The notes: generated by a model not told the origin, from the letters alone. DNA of 64,000 nucleotides from Reyranella aquatilis (GCF_020880995.1 NZ_JAJISD010000008.1:62001-126000); one strand, 5' to 3'; positions 37,395-46,685 are shown, counted from the stretch's first letter. Numbers and translations: made by a program.

Positions 37395-38342
37395 TCAGCG
37401 TTCCGGCTGCCTCAAGGCGCGCCGGATGAGCTCGGGAGTCGACGTCGCGCTCAGTTTCAGCATCGCGCGAGCGCGGTGGATCTCGACGGTGCGGTGGCTG
37501 ATACCCAGCGCCCGCGCGATGGACTTGTTGGCGGCGCCCTCGAGCACCTGGACCAGCACCTCCGTCTCGCGTCGTGTAAGCGTTTCAAGGGCCGGCTGCG
37601 GAAGTCGCCGTAGCAGTTCGGCGCCGGTATAGGTCGCGGCCTGCAGATCGAGCGGCTTGCCGGCGATCTCCGACAGCCGCAGGCGCGCCGTACTCCCGAT
37701 GATACGGCAGGCGGTGACGACCGGCTTGCCGCTGGTGCGCTCGACCTGCTGCGCCATCTCGCCCGTGTAGCCAACCGAGTTCATCACGATCAGGTCTGCG
37801 CCCGAAACGCGATCGATGGCCTGGGTGAGATCGGAACTCTGGTTGCCGCCGATGCTGGCGAGCGAACTTTTCAGCATCGTGCCGTAGTCGCTTTCGCTCG
37901 CCGCCGATTGCTGGCTCGCCAGCGGAAAGATGATGCCGATCCGGGAATTGCTGGCGGTCAGGGCGGAAATCCAGGCGTCCAGCGCATCCTGACCGTGAAT
38001 GAGCGGCGTGCGCGTCGCGAGGCGCGCACGCATGCCGGTCATTGCCAGGATGATCAGATCGAAGTTCTGTCCGTCGAGTTTCGTGACCAGGGCTTCCGTG
38101 CGGCTCGTCACGAAGCCGGCTTCGACGATAACATGCCGGCCATCGCGCAGCCGCGTGAGATAACTCAGCTCGTCGCGGCACGGTGCGCTCTTCGCGATGA
38201 GTCTGTCGGAGTCGTTGTCGAGCGCGCCGAACTCGTCGAGCGTGGCTTCGCCCAGCAGCGGCCGGAGTTCCTCCATGACGTCCGGGCGTGGCGCGTGCCC
38301 CATGGTGACGACGGCGATGCGGGGAATGCGCCTGGTGCCCAC
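37395..38342 (-). CDS. AroM-domain transcriptional regulator with LuxR-type HTH
   Basis: 315 residues. The start is set at GTG 38342 because AGGAGG lies six bases upstream; the ATGs at 38369 and 38357 come before or inside that site. Residues 1-225 form an AroM-like domain (IAVVTMGHAPRPDV, GALDNDSDRLI, LTRLRDGRHVIVE, DLIILAMTGMR, IGIIFPLASQQ, DLIVMNSVGYTGEM). Residues about 250-312 are a LuxR/FixJ-type helix-turn-helix (LTRRETEVLVQVLEGAANKSIARALG, ISHRTVEIHRARAMLKL). The positions that hold Cys in the operon's AroM protein are Met101 and Ser189 here, so the domain is probably a sensor and not an enzyme. Divergent from the operon at 38548, which it likely controls. Confidence 0.88.
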   Translation of the reverse strand: MGTRRIPRIAVVTMGHAPRPDVMEELRPLLGEATLDEFGALDNDSDRLIAKSAPCRDELSYLTRLRDGRHVIVEAGFVTSRTEALVTKLDGQNFDLIILAMTGMRARLATRTPLIHGQDALDAWISALTASNSRIGIIFPLASQQSAASESDYGTMLKSSLASIGGNQSSDLTQAIDRVSGADLIVMNSVGYTGEMAQQVERTSGKPVVTACRIIGSTARLRLSEIAGKPLDLQAATYTGAELLRRLPQPALETLTRRETEVLVQVLEGAANKSIARALGISHRTVEIHRARAMLKLSATSTPELIRRALRQPER

Positions 38343-38355
38343 CTGTCTCCTCCTC

Positions 38356-38373
38356 ATACGTGTTCGCACGTAT
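38356..38373. promoter_or_regulatory. 18-bp dyad in the regulator/operon divergent region
   Basis: ATACGTG-TTCG-CACGTAT, two perfect 7-base arms around a 4-base centre, placed 14 bp upstream of the GTG start of the AroM-HTH regulator. LuxR-type HTH dimers bind such symmetrical sites. It is a candidate autoregulatory or operon-control site; no second copy is visible in the 200-bp gap up to the first operon gene. Confidence 0.5.
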
Positions 38374-38547
38374 AGATCGCCGTCTGATTAATCCATAGAC
38401 ATGCCTTAACACGGGGCAAGATGTCATGCGGGCTGGACCTCATCGCGCGACGAAAGTAGCTGGTCGATGGTCCCGATCTTGCAAGGCTTCGCTCCGGCGG
38501 ACCCTCGTCCATCCCGACAAGAGCGACCTCGCCCGAAGCACCGGATC

Positions 38548-39627
38548 ATGCCCCTGACCGACATCACAATCGACGACATCGAATCGCTGGCCGTCGGCGC
38601 CTGGGTGCTCGGCACCGGCGGCGGCGGCAGCCCCTATCTCGGCCTGCTCAACATGCGGGCGCTCTACAAGGAAGGCTACCGGGTCCAGCTCATGCCGGCG
38701 TCGGAGCTGGCCGACGACGACTGGGTCGCCGCGGTTTCCAACATGGGAGCGCCGCTGGTCGGGCAGGAGCGTCTCACCGACAGCCGCACCATCGCGCGGG
38801 CCGTGGACCTGATGGAGCGCCACACGCGATATCGCTTCCGCGGGATCATGGCGCTGGAGATCGGCGGCGGCAATTCGATCCAGCCGCTGATGGCGGCGGC
38901 GCACCTGAAGCGTCCGGTGATCGATTCGGACATGATGGGCCGGGCCTATCCGGAGGCGCAGATGACCTCGGTCGCCGTTGGCGACCTCATGCCGTGTCCG
39001 CTGACTACCGTCGACGTTCGCGGCCTCGAGTCGGTCGTCGAAAAAGTGCCGACGTGGAAATGGATGGAGCGGGTCAGCCGCAAGATCTGCGTCGAGTACG
39101 GCTCGATCGCCTCGACCTGCAAGGCCCCGCGCACAGGCGCCGAAGTGAAGAAGTGGGGCATCCACGGGACCACGACCAAGGCCATCGCCATCGGTCATGC
39201 GGTGCGCGAGGCGCAGCGCCGGCACGAGGATCCGATCGCGGCCATTCTCGCCGTCGAGCCCGGCAAGCTGCTCTACAAGGGCAAGGTCGTCGACGTGGAG
39301 CGGCGCGCGACCGAGGGCTTCCTGCGAGGCCGCACCCGCTTCGATGGCATGGACGAATGGCGCGGCTCGTCCATGGAGATCAACTTCCAGAACGAATGGA
39401 TCGTGGCCTGGCTCGACGGCAAGCCGATTGCCATGTCACCCGACCTGATCTGCGTGCTGGACTCGGTGTCGGGCGAGGCGGTCGGTACCGAGACCATCCG
39501 CTACGGCCAGAGGGTGACGGTGATCGCGCTGCCGCCGCCGCCGGTGTTCCTGAGCCCCAAGGGCCTGCAGCACGTGGGGCCCCGGGCCTTCGCCTACGAC
39601 ATCGAGTTCAAGAGCGTCTTTGCGTGA
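38548..39627 (+). CDS. DUF917 (S-methyl-thiohydantoin desulfurase-like) protein, copy 1
   Basis: 359 residues from ATG 38548; a longer frame exists to 38467, but that part is low in family resemblance. The family pattern is ITIDDIESLAVGAWVLGTGGGGSPYLGLL at the N-terminus, LEIGGGNSIQPLMAAA, VIDSDMMGRAYPEAQMTS, GIHGTTTKAIAIGHAV and CVLDSVSGEAVGTETIRYGQRVTV at the C-terminus. As I recall, Pfam renamed DUF917 after an S-methyl-thiohydantoin desulfurase; whether this protein does that reaction is unknown. First gene of the operon; its stop overlaps the GTG of the second copy. Confidence 0.88.
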   Translation: MPLTDITIDDIESLAVGAWVLGTGGGGSPYLGLLNMRALYKEGYRVQLMPASELADDDWVAAVSNMGAPLVGQERLTDSRTIARAVDLMERHTRYRFRGIMALEIGGGNSIQPLMAAAHLKRPVIDSDMMGRAYPEAQMTSVAVGDLMPCPLTTVDVRGLESVVEKVPTWKWMERVSRKICVEYGSIASTCKAPRTGAEVKKWGIHGTTTKAIAIGHAVREAQRRHEDPIAAILAVEPGKLLYKGKVVDVERRATEGFLRGRTRFDGMDEWRGSSMEINFQNEWIVAWLDGKPIAMSPDLICVLDSVSGEAVGTETIRYGQRVTVIALPPPPVFLSPKGLQHVGPRAFAYDIEFKSVFA

Positions 39628-40706
39628 GCTCGCGCGAGATCACCGAGGACGATATCGAATCGCTTGCCGTGGGGGCCTGGATCCTCGGCACGGGAGGCGG
39701 CGGCAATCCGTACCTGTCGCTGCTCAACATGCGCGTGCTCTATCGAGAGGGGAAGCGGGTGCAGCTGATCGATGCCGAAGATCTGGGGGACGATGCCTAT
39801 GTCGCCGTGATCGCGGGCATGGGCGCGCCGCTGGTCGGCATCGAACGTCTCACCGATCATCGCGTGTTCACTCGTGCTGCGGTGTTCATGGAAGAGCACA
39901 CAAGGCGCAGGTTCGATGCCGTGATGGGCATGGAGATCGGCGGCGGCAACGGTGTGCGCCCGCTGATGGTGGCCGCCAATCTCGGCATTCCGGTCGTCGA
40001 TTCGGACACGATGGGGCGCGCCTATCCCGAGGCGCAGATGACCTCGGTGGCGGTGGGCAAGCTCAAGCCGTGTCCGATGACGGTGGTCGATGTTCGCGGG
40101 CTGGAGGCGGTCGTAGAGACCGTGCCGACCTGGAAGTGGGCCGAGCGCGTCGGCCGCAAGATCGTGGTCGAGTACGGCTCGACCGCTTCGACGTGCCAGC
40201 CTCCGCGCACCGGGGCCGAGGTCAAGAAGTGGGGCATCCACGGAACCACGACCAAGGCGATCGCCATCGGCCGCGCCGTGCGCGAGGCGCAGCGGACGCA
40301 CGACGACCCGGTCGCCGCCATCCTTGCCGTCGAGCCGGGCAAGCTCCTCTATCGCGGCAAGGTGGTCGACGTCGAACGACGCGCGACCGAGGGGTTCCTG
40401 CGTGGCGTCGTGCGTTTAGAGGGCATGGACGACTGGCGCGGCTCGGCCATGCAGATCGACTTCCAGAACGAGTGGATCGTGGCGCGGCGTGACGGCGAGC
40501 CGGCCGCCATGAGCCCCGACCTGATCTGCGTGCTCGATTCGGTGTCGGGCGAGGCGGTCGGCACCGAGACCATCCGCTATGGCCAAAGGGTGACGGTGAT
40601 CGCGTTGCCCGGCCCCGACATCTTCCTCACCCCCGAAGGACTGGCACATGTCGGTCCGCGGGCCTTCGGCTATGATCTCGACTTCAGGAGCGTGTTCGCG
40701 TCATGA
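39624..40706 (+). CDS. DUF917 (S-methyl-thiohydantoin desulfurase-like) protein, copy 2
   Basis: 360 residues from GTG 39624 (GTGA overlap with copy 1). Nearly every motif of copy 1 recurs: ITEDDIESLAVGAWILGTGGGGNPY, MEIGGGNGVRPLMVAANL, VVDSDTMGRAYPEAQMTSVAVG, KKWGIHGTTTKAIAIGRAV, VLDSVSGEAVGTETIRYG. By eye roughly three residues in four match, so this is a tandem duplication. The two may form a heteromer or treat two related substrates. Coupled downstream to the HyuA-like gene by an ATGA overlap. Confidence 0.88.
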   Translation: MSSREITEDDIESLAVGAWILGTGGGGNPYLSLLNMRVLYREGKRVQLIDAEDLGDDAYVAVIAGMGAPLVGIERLTDHRVFTRAAVFMEEHTRRRFDAVMGMEIGGGNGVRPLMVAANLGIPVVDSDTMGRAYPEAQMTSVAVGKLKPCPMTVVDVRGLEAVVETVPTWKWAERVGRKIVVEYGSTASTCQPPRTGAEVKKWGIHGTTTKAIAIGRAVREAQRTHDDPVAAILAVEPGKLLYRGKVVDVERRATEGFLRGVVRLEGMDDWRGSAMQIDFQNEWIVARRDGEPAAMSPDLICVLDSVSGEAVGTETIRYGQRVTVIALPGPDIFLTPEGLAHVGPRAFGYDLDFRSVFAS

Positions 40707-42259
40707 GACGAATCGGTATCGATGTCGGCGGCACCAACACCGACGCCGTCCTGATCGAGGACGGCAAGGTCGTAGGCGCGGTCAAGGCGCCGACCAGCCA
40801 GGACGTGACTTCCGGCATCCTCGACTCGCTGAAGAAGCTCGGCGCGACCGGCGTACTGAAGGGCGCCGACGGCACGCCGAAGAAGGTCGATGGCGTGATG
40901 ATCGGCACCACGCATTTCATCAATGCCGTTGTGCAGCGCCGGCACCTGACCAAAGTAGCGGCGCTGCGGCTCGGGCTGCCGTCCGGTGCCTCGCTGCCGC
41001 CGTTCTGCGACTGGCCCGAAGATCTCGCGACGCTGGTGCGCGGCGGCGTCTGGATGGTCGAGGGAGGCCACGAGTATGACGGTCGCCCCTTCATGCCGCT
41101 CGACGAAGCCGCCGTTCTGAAGGCGGCGCAGGAGATGAAGGCGGCGGGGCTGCGCGCAGTCGGCATCTCGTCCGTCTTCTCGCCGCTCGATCCCAGCCAC
41201 GAGAAGCGCGCAGCCGAACTGGTGGCGTCGGTGATCCCGGATGCGGCAATCACCTGCTCGTCCGATCTCGGGCGTATTGGCCTGCTGGAACGCGAGAATG
41301 CCGGGCTGCTGAATGCCGCCCTGGCCGACCTGTCGCGCGACACGATCGCCGCCTTCGAGCAGGCAATCCGCGATTCCGGCATCGCCGCGCCACTCTTCAT
41401 CACCCAGAACGACGGCACCGTGGCCGAAGCGAGCCAGGCGCGGCGCCTGCCGGTCTACAGCTTCGCTTCCGGCGCGACCAACTCGATGCGCGGCGCGGCC
41501 TACCTTTCGGGCCTGAGCGACGCGATGGTGATCGATGTCGGCGGCACCACGACCGACGTCGGCCAGCTGAAGCTCGGCTTCCCGCGCGAGGCCAATTCGG
41601 TGGTCAAGGTGGGTGGCGTCCGTACGCTGTTCCGCATGCCCGACCTTCTGTCGATCGGCCTCGGCGGTGGCAGCCATGTGGCGCTCGATCCGCTCTCGAT
41701 CGGCCCGGTTTCGGTGGGCTATCGCCTGGTGACCGACGGCATTGCCTTCGGCGGCGCACAGCTCACCACCACGGATGTGGCGGTCGCCGCCGGCATCCTG
41801 GATCTCGGCGACAGGACGAAGGTGGCGCATCTCGATGCCGCGACCTGCGCCAGGGTGTTCTCCGAAGCTGCGCGACTTGCCGAGGAGGCGGTCGACCGCA
41901 TGAAGACCGAGGCCGGCGACGTGCCGCTGATCGCTGTCGGCGGCGGTGCGTTCCTGATCCCAGAGATAATGGCGGGCGTTTCGCAGGTGATCCACGTCGA
42001 GCATGGCGATTGTGCCAATGCCGTCGGCGCCGCCATCGCGCAGGTCTCGGGCGAGTGCGACCAGATCTTCAAGGATATGACCCGGGTCGAGGCCCTGGCC
42101 GCGGCGCAGGAGATCGCCAACGACCGCGCCGCGGCGGCCGGCGCCGATCGCACGACCCTGCACACGATCGAGAGCGAGGACATGCCGCTCGCCTACCTGC
42201 CCGGCAACTCGGTGCGCGTGCGCGTCCGGGTCGTCGGTGATGTCGCGGCCACCGCGTGA
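40703..42259 (+). CDS. Hydantoinase/oxoprolinase family protein (HyuA-like subunit)
   Basis: 518 residues. Actin/hexokinase-like nucleotide-binding fold signs: MRRIGIDVGGTNTDAVLIEDGK, GTTHFINAVVQRR (Hydant_A_N), ITQNDGTVAEASQARRLPVYSFASG and MVIDVGGTTTDVGQL (Hydantoinase_A), then IAVGGGAFLIPEIM. HyuA/oxoprolinase subunits use ATP to open 5-oxoproline or hydantoin rings, normally with a HyuB partner. No HyuB is encoded in this operon; in several bacteria such short HyuA proteins pair with DUF917 proteins, as here. Translationally coupled to DUF917 copy 2; the permease gene follows 10 bp later. Confidence 0.92.
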   Translation: MRRIGIDVGGTNTDAVLIEDGKVVGAVKAPTSQDVTSGILDSLKKLGATGVLKGADGTPKKVDGVMIGTTHFINAVVQRRHLTKVAALRLGLPSGASLPPFCDWPEDLATLVRGGVWMVEGGHEYDGRPFMPLDEAAVLKAAQEMKAAGLRAVGISSVFSPLDPSHEKRAAELVASVIPDAAITCSSDLGRIGLLERENAGLLNAALADLSRDTIAAFEQAIRDSGIAAPLFITQNDGTVAEASQARRLPVYSFASGATNSMRGAAYLSGLSDAMVIDVGGTTTDVGQLKLGFPREANSVVKVGGVRTLFRMPDLLSIGLGGGSHVALDPLSIGPVSVGYRLVTDGIAFGGAQLTTTDVAVAAGILDLGDRTKVAHLDAATCARVFSEAARLAEEAVDRMKTEAGDVPLIAVGGGAFLIPEIMAGVSQVIHVEHGDCANAVGAAIAQVSGECDQIFKDMTRVEALAAAQEIANDRAAAAGADRTTLHTIESEDMPLAYLPGNSVRVRVRVVGDVAATA

Positions 42260-42269
42260 CCGGGCCGGC

Positions 42270-43145
42270 ATGACGAACACCGCCCGCCCGTCACCGATCG
42301 CCTGGCTGATCGCCCCGGCCGGGCTGCTGTTCGTCCTGTTCTTCGTGATGCCGTTCGCCGTGATGACGGCGATGTCGTTCTATTCCGGCAATCCCGTCAC
42401 CAACCCCAACGCCTTCCTGACCACCCGGCACTACGAGCGTTTCATCCTCGACACGGCCGGCATCTTCCACGAGGCCCTGTGGTCGACCCTGCGCATCGGC
42501 CTCGTCACCACGATCGTCTCGCTGCTGATCGGCTATCCGCTCGCCCACTGGATGGCGCGCATGCAGTCGCGCCTCGGGCATGCGCTGGTGCTGATGGCGG
42601 TGATCGCGCCGATGCTGACCGGCATCGTCGTGCGCACCTTTGCCTGGATGACCATCCTGCAGGACAAGGGCGTCATCAACACGACGTTGATCCAGTGGGG
42701 TTTGATCGAGAAGCCGCTGCCTCTGATGTACAACGAGTTCGGGACCATCGTGGCACTGGTCCACATCTATGTGCCGTTCATGGTCCTGACGCTGACCGGC
42801 GTGATCGGCCGCATCGACGAGCGGCTGGAGCAGGCCGCGCGCAGCCTCGGAGCGGGCCGTCTGCGCGCCTTCGTCGAGGTGACCCTGCCGCTCAGCCTGC
42901 CCGGCATTCTGGCCGGCTCGCTGCTGGTCTTCGCCCTGTCGATCAGCGCCTACGTGACGCCCTCGCTGATGGGCGGCACCAACGTGCTGACCCTGCCCAT
43001 GCTGATCGCCCAGCAGGTCGGCACCAGCTTCAATCCGAACTTCGCGGGTGCGCTCGGCGTCATCCTGCTGCTGGTCTCGCTGGCCATCGTCGTCGCCTAC
43101 AACCGCATTCTGGCGCGGCTGTCGGGCGAGCAGGGGATGGCATGA
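42270..43145 (+). CDS. ABC transporter permease 1 (PotB-like)
   Basis: 291 residues from ATG 42270. Six hydrophobic segments starting IAWLIAPAGLLFVLFFVMPFAVM, and the EAA loop EQAARSLGAGRLRAFVEVTLPLSLPGILAG that docks the ATPase. Matches the first permease of spermidine/putrescine-type (PAAT-like family 1) importers. Its stop overlaps the start of permease 2 (ATGA). The short gap after the HyuA-like gene keeps it in the operon. Confidence 0.92.
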   Translation: MTNTARPSPIAWLIAPAGLLFVLFFVMPFAVMTAMSFYSGNPVTNPNAFLTTRHYERFILDTAGIFHEALWSTLRIGLVTTIVSLLIGYPLAHWMARMQSRLGHALVLMAVIAPMLTGIVVRTFAWMTILQDKGVINTTLIQWGLIEKPLPLMYNEFGTIVALVHIYVPFMVLTLTGVIGRIDERLEQAARSLGAGRLRAFVEVTLPLSLPGILAGSLLVFALSISAYVTPSLMGGTNVLTLPMLIAQQVGTSFNPNFAGALGVILLLVSLAIVVAYNRILARLSGEQGMA

Positions 43146-43957
43146 GCGTCGCCCGCAACCGCCGGCCGTTCGATGCCGGCCGCGCCGCCTACCTTGCACT
43201 CAACGCGCTGCTGCTCGCGTTCCTGCTGCTGCCGATCGTCATCGTGCTGGTCTTTGCGCTGAACCCGACGCCCTACATCTCCTTCCCGCCGGTCGGCGTG
43301 AGCCTGCGCTGGTTCGAGAAATTCTTCACCAGCGCCGAGTTCATGAATGCGCTCTGGCTGTCGCTGTGGGTGGCGACGGTGGTGCTGGTCCTGTCGATCG
43401 TCATCGGCGCCGCCTGCGCGCTCGCCCTGGCGCGCGGCAACCTGCCGGGGCGTGCGGTGCTGACGGCCTTCTTCATGTCGCCGCTGATGGTGCCGGCCAT
43501 CCTGACGGGCCTTGCGCTGTTCCAGGCCTATCTCCTGTCGGGGATCGGGCGGCCGGTCTGGGGGCTGATCGCGGCCCATACGCTCGTCGCGGTGCCCTAC
43601 GTGATCCGCACGACGCTGGCGGTCCTGCACAATTTCGATCGCCGCATCGAGGAGGCCGCCGCCGTGCTGGGCGCCAGCCCGACACGCGTGTTCTTCGAGG
43701 TCACGCTGCCGCTGATCCGGCCGGGCGTGTTCGCGGGCGGGGTCTTCGCGTTCATCGTCTCGTTCGACCAGTTCCCGGTGTCTCTGTTCCTGGTGGTACC
43801 GAAGGGCGAGACGCTGCCGGTGGTATTGTTCAACTACATGAAATTCGACCTCGACGGCGCCATCGCGGCCGCCTCGATGGTCTCGATCTTGCTCGCTTTG
43901 TCGGTGGTTCTGGTGCTGGAGAGGCTGATCGGCCTCAAGGCCTACGTTAAGCTGTGA
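43142..43957 (+). CDS. ABC transporter permease 2 (PotC-like)
   Basis: 271 residues, ATG 43142 inside the stop of permease 1. Six helices beginning [27 protein letters not shown] and an EAA loop [30 protein letters not shown]. PotC-type permeases pair with PotB-type ones to form the membrane channel of polyamine-class importers. The longer frame to 42479 is not real. Confidence 0.92.
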   Translation: MSVARNRRPFDAGRAAYLALNALLLAFLLLPIVIVLVFALNPTPYISFPPVGVSLRWFEKFFTSAEFMNALWLSLWVATVVLVLSIVIGAACALALARGNLPGRAVLTAFFMSPLMVPAILTGLALFQAYLLSGIGRPVWGLIAAHTLVAVPYVIRTTLAVLHNFDRRIEEAAAVLGASPTRVFFEVTLPLIRPGVFAGGVFAFIVSFDQFPVSLFLVVPKGETLPVVLFNYMKFDLDGAIAAASMVSILLALSVVLVLERLIGLKAYVKL

Positions 43958-43980
43958 TGGGAACGAACAAGGGGGTTGCC

Positions 43981-45027
43981 ATGATTTCACGTCGCAAAGC
44001 GTTGCGTGCCGGTGCGGGCTTCGCGGCCCTGGCCACGGTGGGGGCGCCGTCGATCCTCCATGCCCAGACCAAGACGCTCAAGATCACGACCTGGGGCGGC
44101 AAGTGGGGCGAGGTGATGAAGGCCACGGTGCTGCCGGCGTTCGAGAAGGAGTTCAAGTGCACGGTGTCGGCCGACCAGGCCTTCCCGTTCCTGCCCAAGC
44201 TGCAGGTCAGCCCGAAGAACGAACCGATCTACGACGTGCTGCACGCCAACTCGAACGAGCAGTGGAACGCCGTCGTCGAGGGCTTGGTGATGGACAAGAT
44301 CACCGCGAAGGAAGTGCCCAACATCGCCGACGTCTATCCCTACGCCGTGAGCGACAAGATCGTGGGCGTCACGATCTTTACCAGCGCCATCGGCCTGGGC
44401 TATCGCACCGACAAGGGGCTCACCAAGCCGACTTCGTGGAAGGATCTCGCCGATCCCAAGCTGGCCGGCGCGCGCGGTGGCTACCTGATCCCGGTGAACA
44501 GCCTGGGCCAGGCCCATCTGATGATGCTGGGCAAGGTCTACGGCAAGGGCCTCACCGATCTCGACGCCGCCTACAAGGCGCTCGAGGCGCTGAAGCCGAT
44601 CAAGCTGGTCGATTTCACCGGCCAGATGGAGAAGATGCTGCTCTCGGCCGAGGTGTCGATGGGCGTCATCCACGATTCGGGCGTCTACCGCTACGAGGGC
44701 GCGAACATGCAGCCGGTCGACTTTGCGAGCCCCTCCGAGGGTGTGCTGGCGCTGGAGCAGGTGCTGAACGTGACGCCGGGCTCCAAGGTCAAGGAGCTGG
44801 CCTTCGCCTACATCGACTACATGCTGCGGCCGGACGTGCAGAAGCAACTGGCCGAGGCCGTCTGGTACTCGCCGGCGAACAAGAAGGTGAAGCTCGACGC
44901 CAAGTACGATGCCAAGCTCCTCACCACGCCGGAGAAGGTCGCGACGCTGATCCAGCCCGACTGGAAATGGTACAATGCGCGCCGCGAAGACATCGACGCC
45001 CGCGTCACCAAGATCCTGAAGGGCTAG
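43981..45027 (+). CDS. ABC transporter substrate-binding protein (PotD-like, Tat-exported)
   Basis: 348 residues from ATG 43981 with AAGGGGG six bases upstream. The signal is twin-Arg ([28 protein letters not shown]). The mature part starts [26 protein letters not shown] and has [15 protein letters not shown], the family-type IGYRTD-like segment ([10 protein letters not shown]) and [18 protein letters not shown]. It is related to spermidine/putrescine-class receptors, which often bind cationic or zwitterionic small molecules. This suggests the operon's substrate may carry a positive charge. Confidence 0.92.
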   Translation: MISRRKALRAGAGFAALATVGAPSILHAQTKTLKITTWGGKWGEVMKATVLPAFEKEFKCTVSADQAFPFLPKLQVSPKNEPIYDVLHANSNEQWNAVVEGLVMDKITAKEVPNIADVYPYAVSDKIVGVTIFTSAIGLGYRTDKGLTKPTSWKDLADPKLAGARGGYLIPVNSLGQAHLMMLGKVYGKGLTDLDAAYKALEALKPIKLVDFTGQMEKMLLSAEVSMGVIHDSGVYRYEGANMQPVDFASPSEGVLALEQVLNVTPGSKVKELAFAYIDYMLRPDVQKQLAEAVWYSPANKKVKLDAKYDAKLLTTPEKVATLIQPDWKWYNARREDIDARVTKILKG

Positions 45028-46007
45028 TGACTTCCGCCGCCATCAAGCTCGACCGCGTGAGCAAGACGTTCGACGGCCGCGTCCTGGCCGTCGATTCCGT
45101 CACGCTCGACATCGCCGCGGGCGAGTTCTTTTCGCTGCTGGGCCCGTCGGGCTGCGGCAAGACGACGAGCCTGCGCATGATCGCGGGTTTCGAGCACCCC
45201 GATTCCGGCCGCGTTCATGTCGGGGGCAACGACATCACCGACCTGCCGGTGCACCGCCGGGACATGGGAATGGTGTTCCAGTCCTATGCGTTGTTCCCGC
45301 ACCGCACGGTGGCGGAGAACGTCGCCTTCGGCCTGCGCATGCGCGAGGTGCCGAAGCCCGAGATCGAGCGGCGGGTCGCGGCAGCCTTGGCTCAGGTGGC
45401 GCTGACCGGCTTCGAGACGCGCAAACCCGGCCAGCTTTCAGGCGGCCAGCAGCAGCGCGTGGCGCTGGCGCGGGCGCTGGTGGTCGAGCCGCCGGTGCTG
45501 CTGTGCGACGAGCCACTGGGGGCGCTCGACCGCAAGCTGCGTCAGCAGATGCAGTTCGAACTGAAGGAGCTGCAGAAGCGCCTGGGCGTCACGCTGGTCT
45601 TCGTGACGCACGACCAGGAGGAGGCGCTGGCCATGAGCGACCGGATCGCCGTCATGAATCGCGGCAAGGTCGAACAGGTCGGCACGCCCACCGAAATCTA
45701 CGAGCGGCCGCGCACGCGGTTCGTCGCCGACTTCATCGGCGAGATCAACATTCTGGAAGTCGGCAGCAGCCTCACCGCGTTGCGCCCCGAGAAGATCAGG
45801 CTCGTGGCGCCCGCCGGCGCGCGCCTCGCCGGCACCGTCGAGACGGCCAACTATCTCGGTGGCTCGACGCTCCTTCGGGTGCGGCCCGCCACCGGTCCGT
45901 CGATGCTGGTGCGCGAGACGCATGCCGGCGAGCGGGCCTCGCGGATGCCGGGCGATGCGGTTGGCCTCGCCTGGAACGACACCGACACCGTGTCCCTGGA
46001 GGGCTGA
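45027..46007 (+). CDS. ABC transporter ATPase (PotA-like)
   Basis: 326 residues from GTG 45027, which overlaps the receptor's TAG by one base. Walker [12 protein letters not shown] (about 39-49), Q-loop [13 protein letters not shown], signature [16 protein letters not shown], Walker [18 protein letters not shown]-loop [12 protein letters not shown]-terminal TOBE-type domain ([35 protein letters not shown]) follows, as in polyamine and iron importers. It powers uptake through permeases 1 and 2. Confidence 0.95.
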   Translation: MTSAAIKLDRVSKTFDGRVLAVDSVTLDIAAGEFFSLLGPSGCGKTTSLRMIAGFEHPDSGRVHVGGNDITDLPVHRRDMGMVFQSYALFPHRTVAENVAFGLRMREVPKPEIERRVAAALAQVALTGFETRKPGQLSGGQQQRVALARALVVEPPVLLCDEPLGALDRKLRQQMQFELKELQKRLGVTLVFVTHDQEEALAMSDRIAVMNRGKVEQVGTPTEIYERPRTRFVADFIGEINILEVGSSLTALRPEKIRLVAPAGARLAGTVETANYLGGSTLLRVRPATGPSMLVRETHAGERASRMPGDAVGLAWNDTDTVSLEG

Positions 46008-46010
46008 TTG

Positions 46011-46685
46011 ATGAACACGCTGGGCATCGTCACCATCGGCCAGGCGCCGCGAGACGACATCGTCGCGCTGTTCGCGGCGCAGGCGCCGCCGGGAACGAAG
46101 GTGGTCCTGCGCGGTGCACTCGACGGCCTCAGCGACGAGGAGGTCGACGCGCTGCCGCCTCTCAGCGGCGCCGACACCCTGTACACCCGCCTGCGCGGCG
46201 GCCGGGACGTGAAGATCTCCAAGCAGGCCGTGATCGCTCGCTCGCCCGCGGCGCTGGCCAAGCTTCGTGCCGACGGCTGCGATGCCATCGTCTATGCCTG
46301 TACCGGCGAGTTTCCGCCCATGGAGGGCGATGCCGGCGTGCTCTTCCCGTCGCGGGTGCTGAGCGGGATCGCCGAGGGCTTGCTGCCGCGCGGTCGGCTT
46401 GGCCTGCTCGTGCCGTTCGCCGAGCAGGGCGAGAAGCTTGCCACGAAATGGGCACGTAACGGCGTCGACGTCACTGTTGAAGCGCTGGTGCCGAGTGCGT
46501 CACCGGAAGAGGCGACTGCGGTGGCGCGACGCCTCGCGGCAACGCGACCCGACCTGGTGGCCCTCGACTGCATGAGTTATGCGCCGCCCATAAAGGCCGC
46601 AGTGAAGGCCGAGGTGAAGGTGCCGACCCTGCTCGCGATCACGGCCACCGGCCGCGTCCTGCGCGAGCTGCTCGACGACGGCTAG
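46011..46685 (+). CDS. AroM family protein (Asp/Glu/hydantoin racemase superfamily)
   Basis: 224 residues from ATG 46011 with GAGG nine bases upstream. Motifs in order: LGIVTIGQAPRDDIV, GALDGLSDEEVDAL, DTLYTRLRGGRDVKI, DAIVYACTGEFPP with Cys97, RLGLLVPFAEQ, and DLVALDCMSYAPP with Cys187. Two Cys at these sites are the catalytic pair in Asp/Glu and hydantoin racemases. With a HyuA-like subunit and two DUF917 proteins in the same operon, a hydantoin-racemase-like role fits, but AroM proteins have no assigned reaction. Last gene of the operon; overlaps the convergent CopC-like gene by 4 bp. Confidence 0.85.
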   Translation: MNTLGIVTIGQAPRDDIVALFAAQAPPGTKVVLRGALDGLSDEEVDALPPLSGADTLYTRLRGGRDVKISKQAVIARSPAALAKLRADGCDAIVYACTGEFPPMEGDAGVLFPSRVLSGIAEGLLPRGRLGLLVPFAEQGEKLATKWARNGVDVTVEALVPSASPEEATAVARRLAATRPDLVALDCMSYAPPIKAAVKAEVKVPTLLAITATGRVLRELLDDG

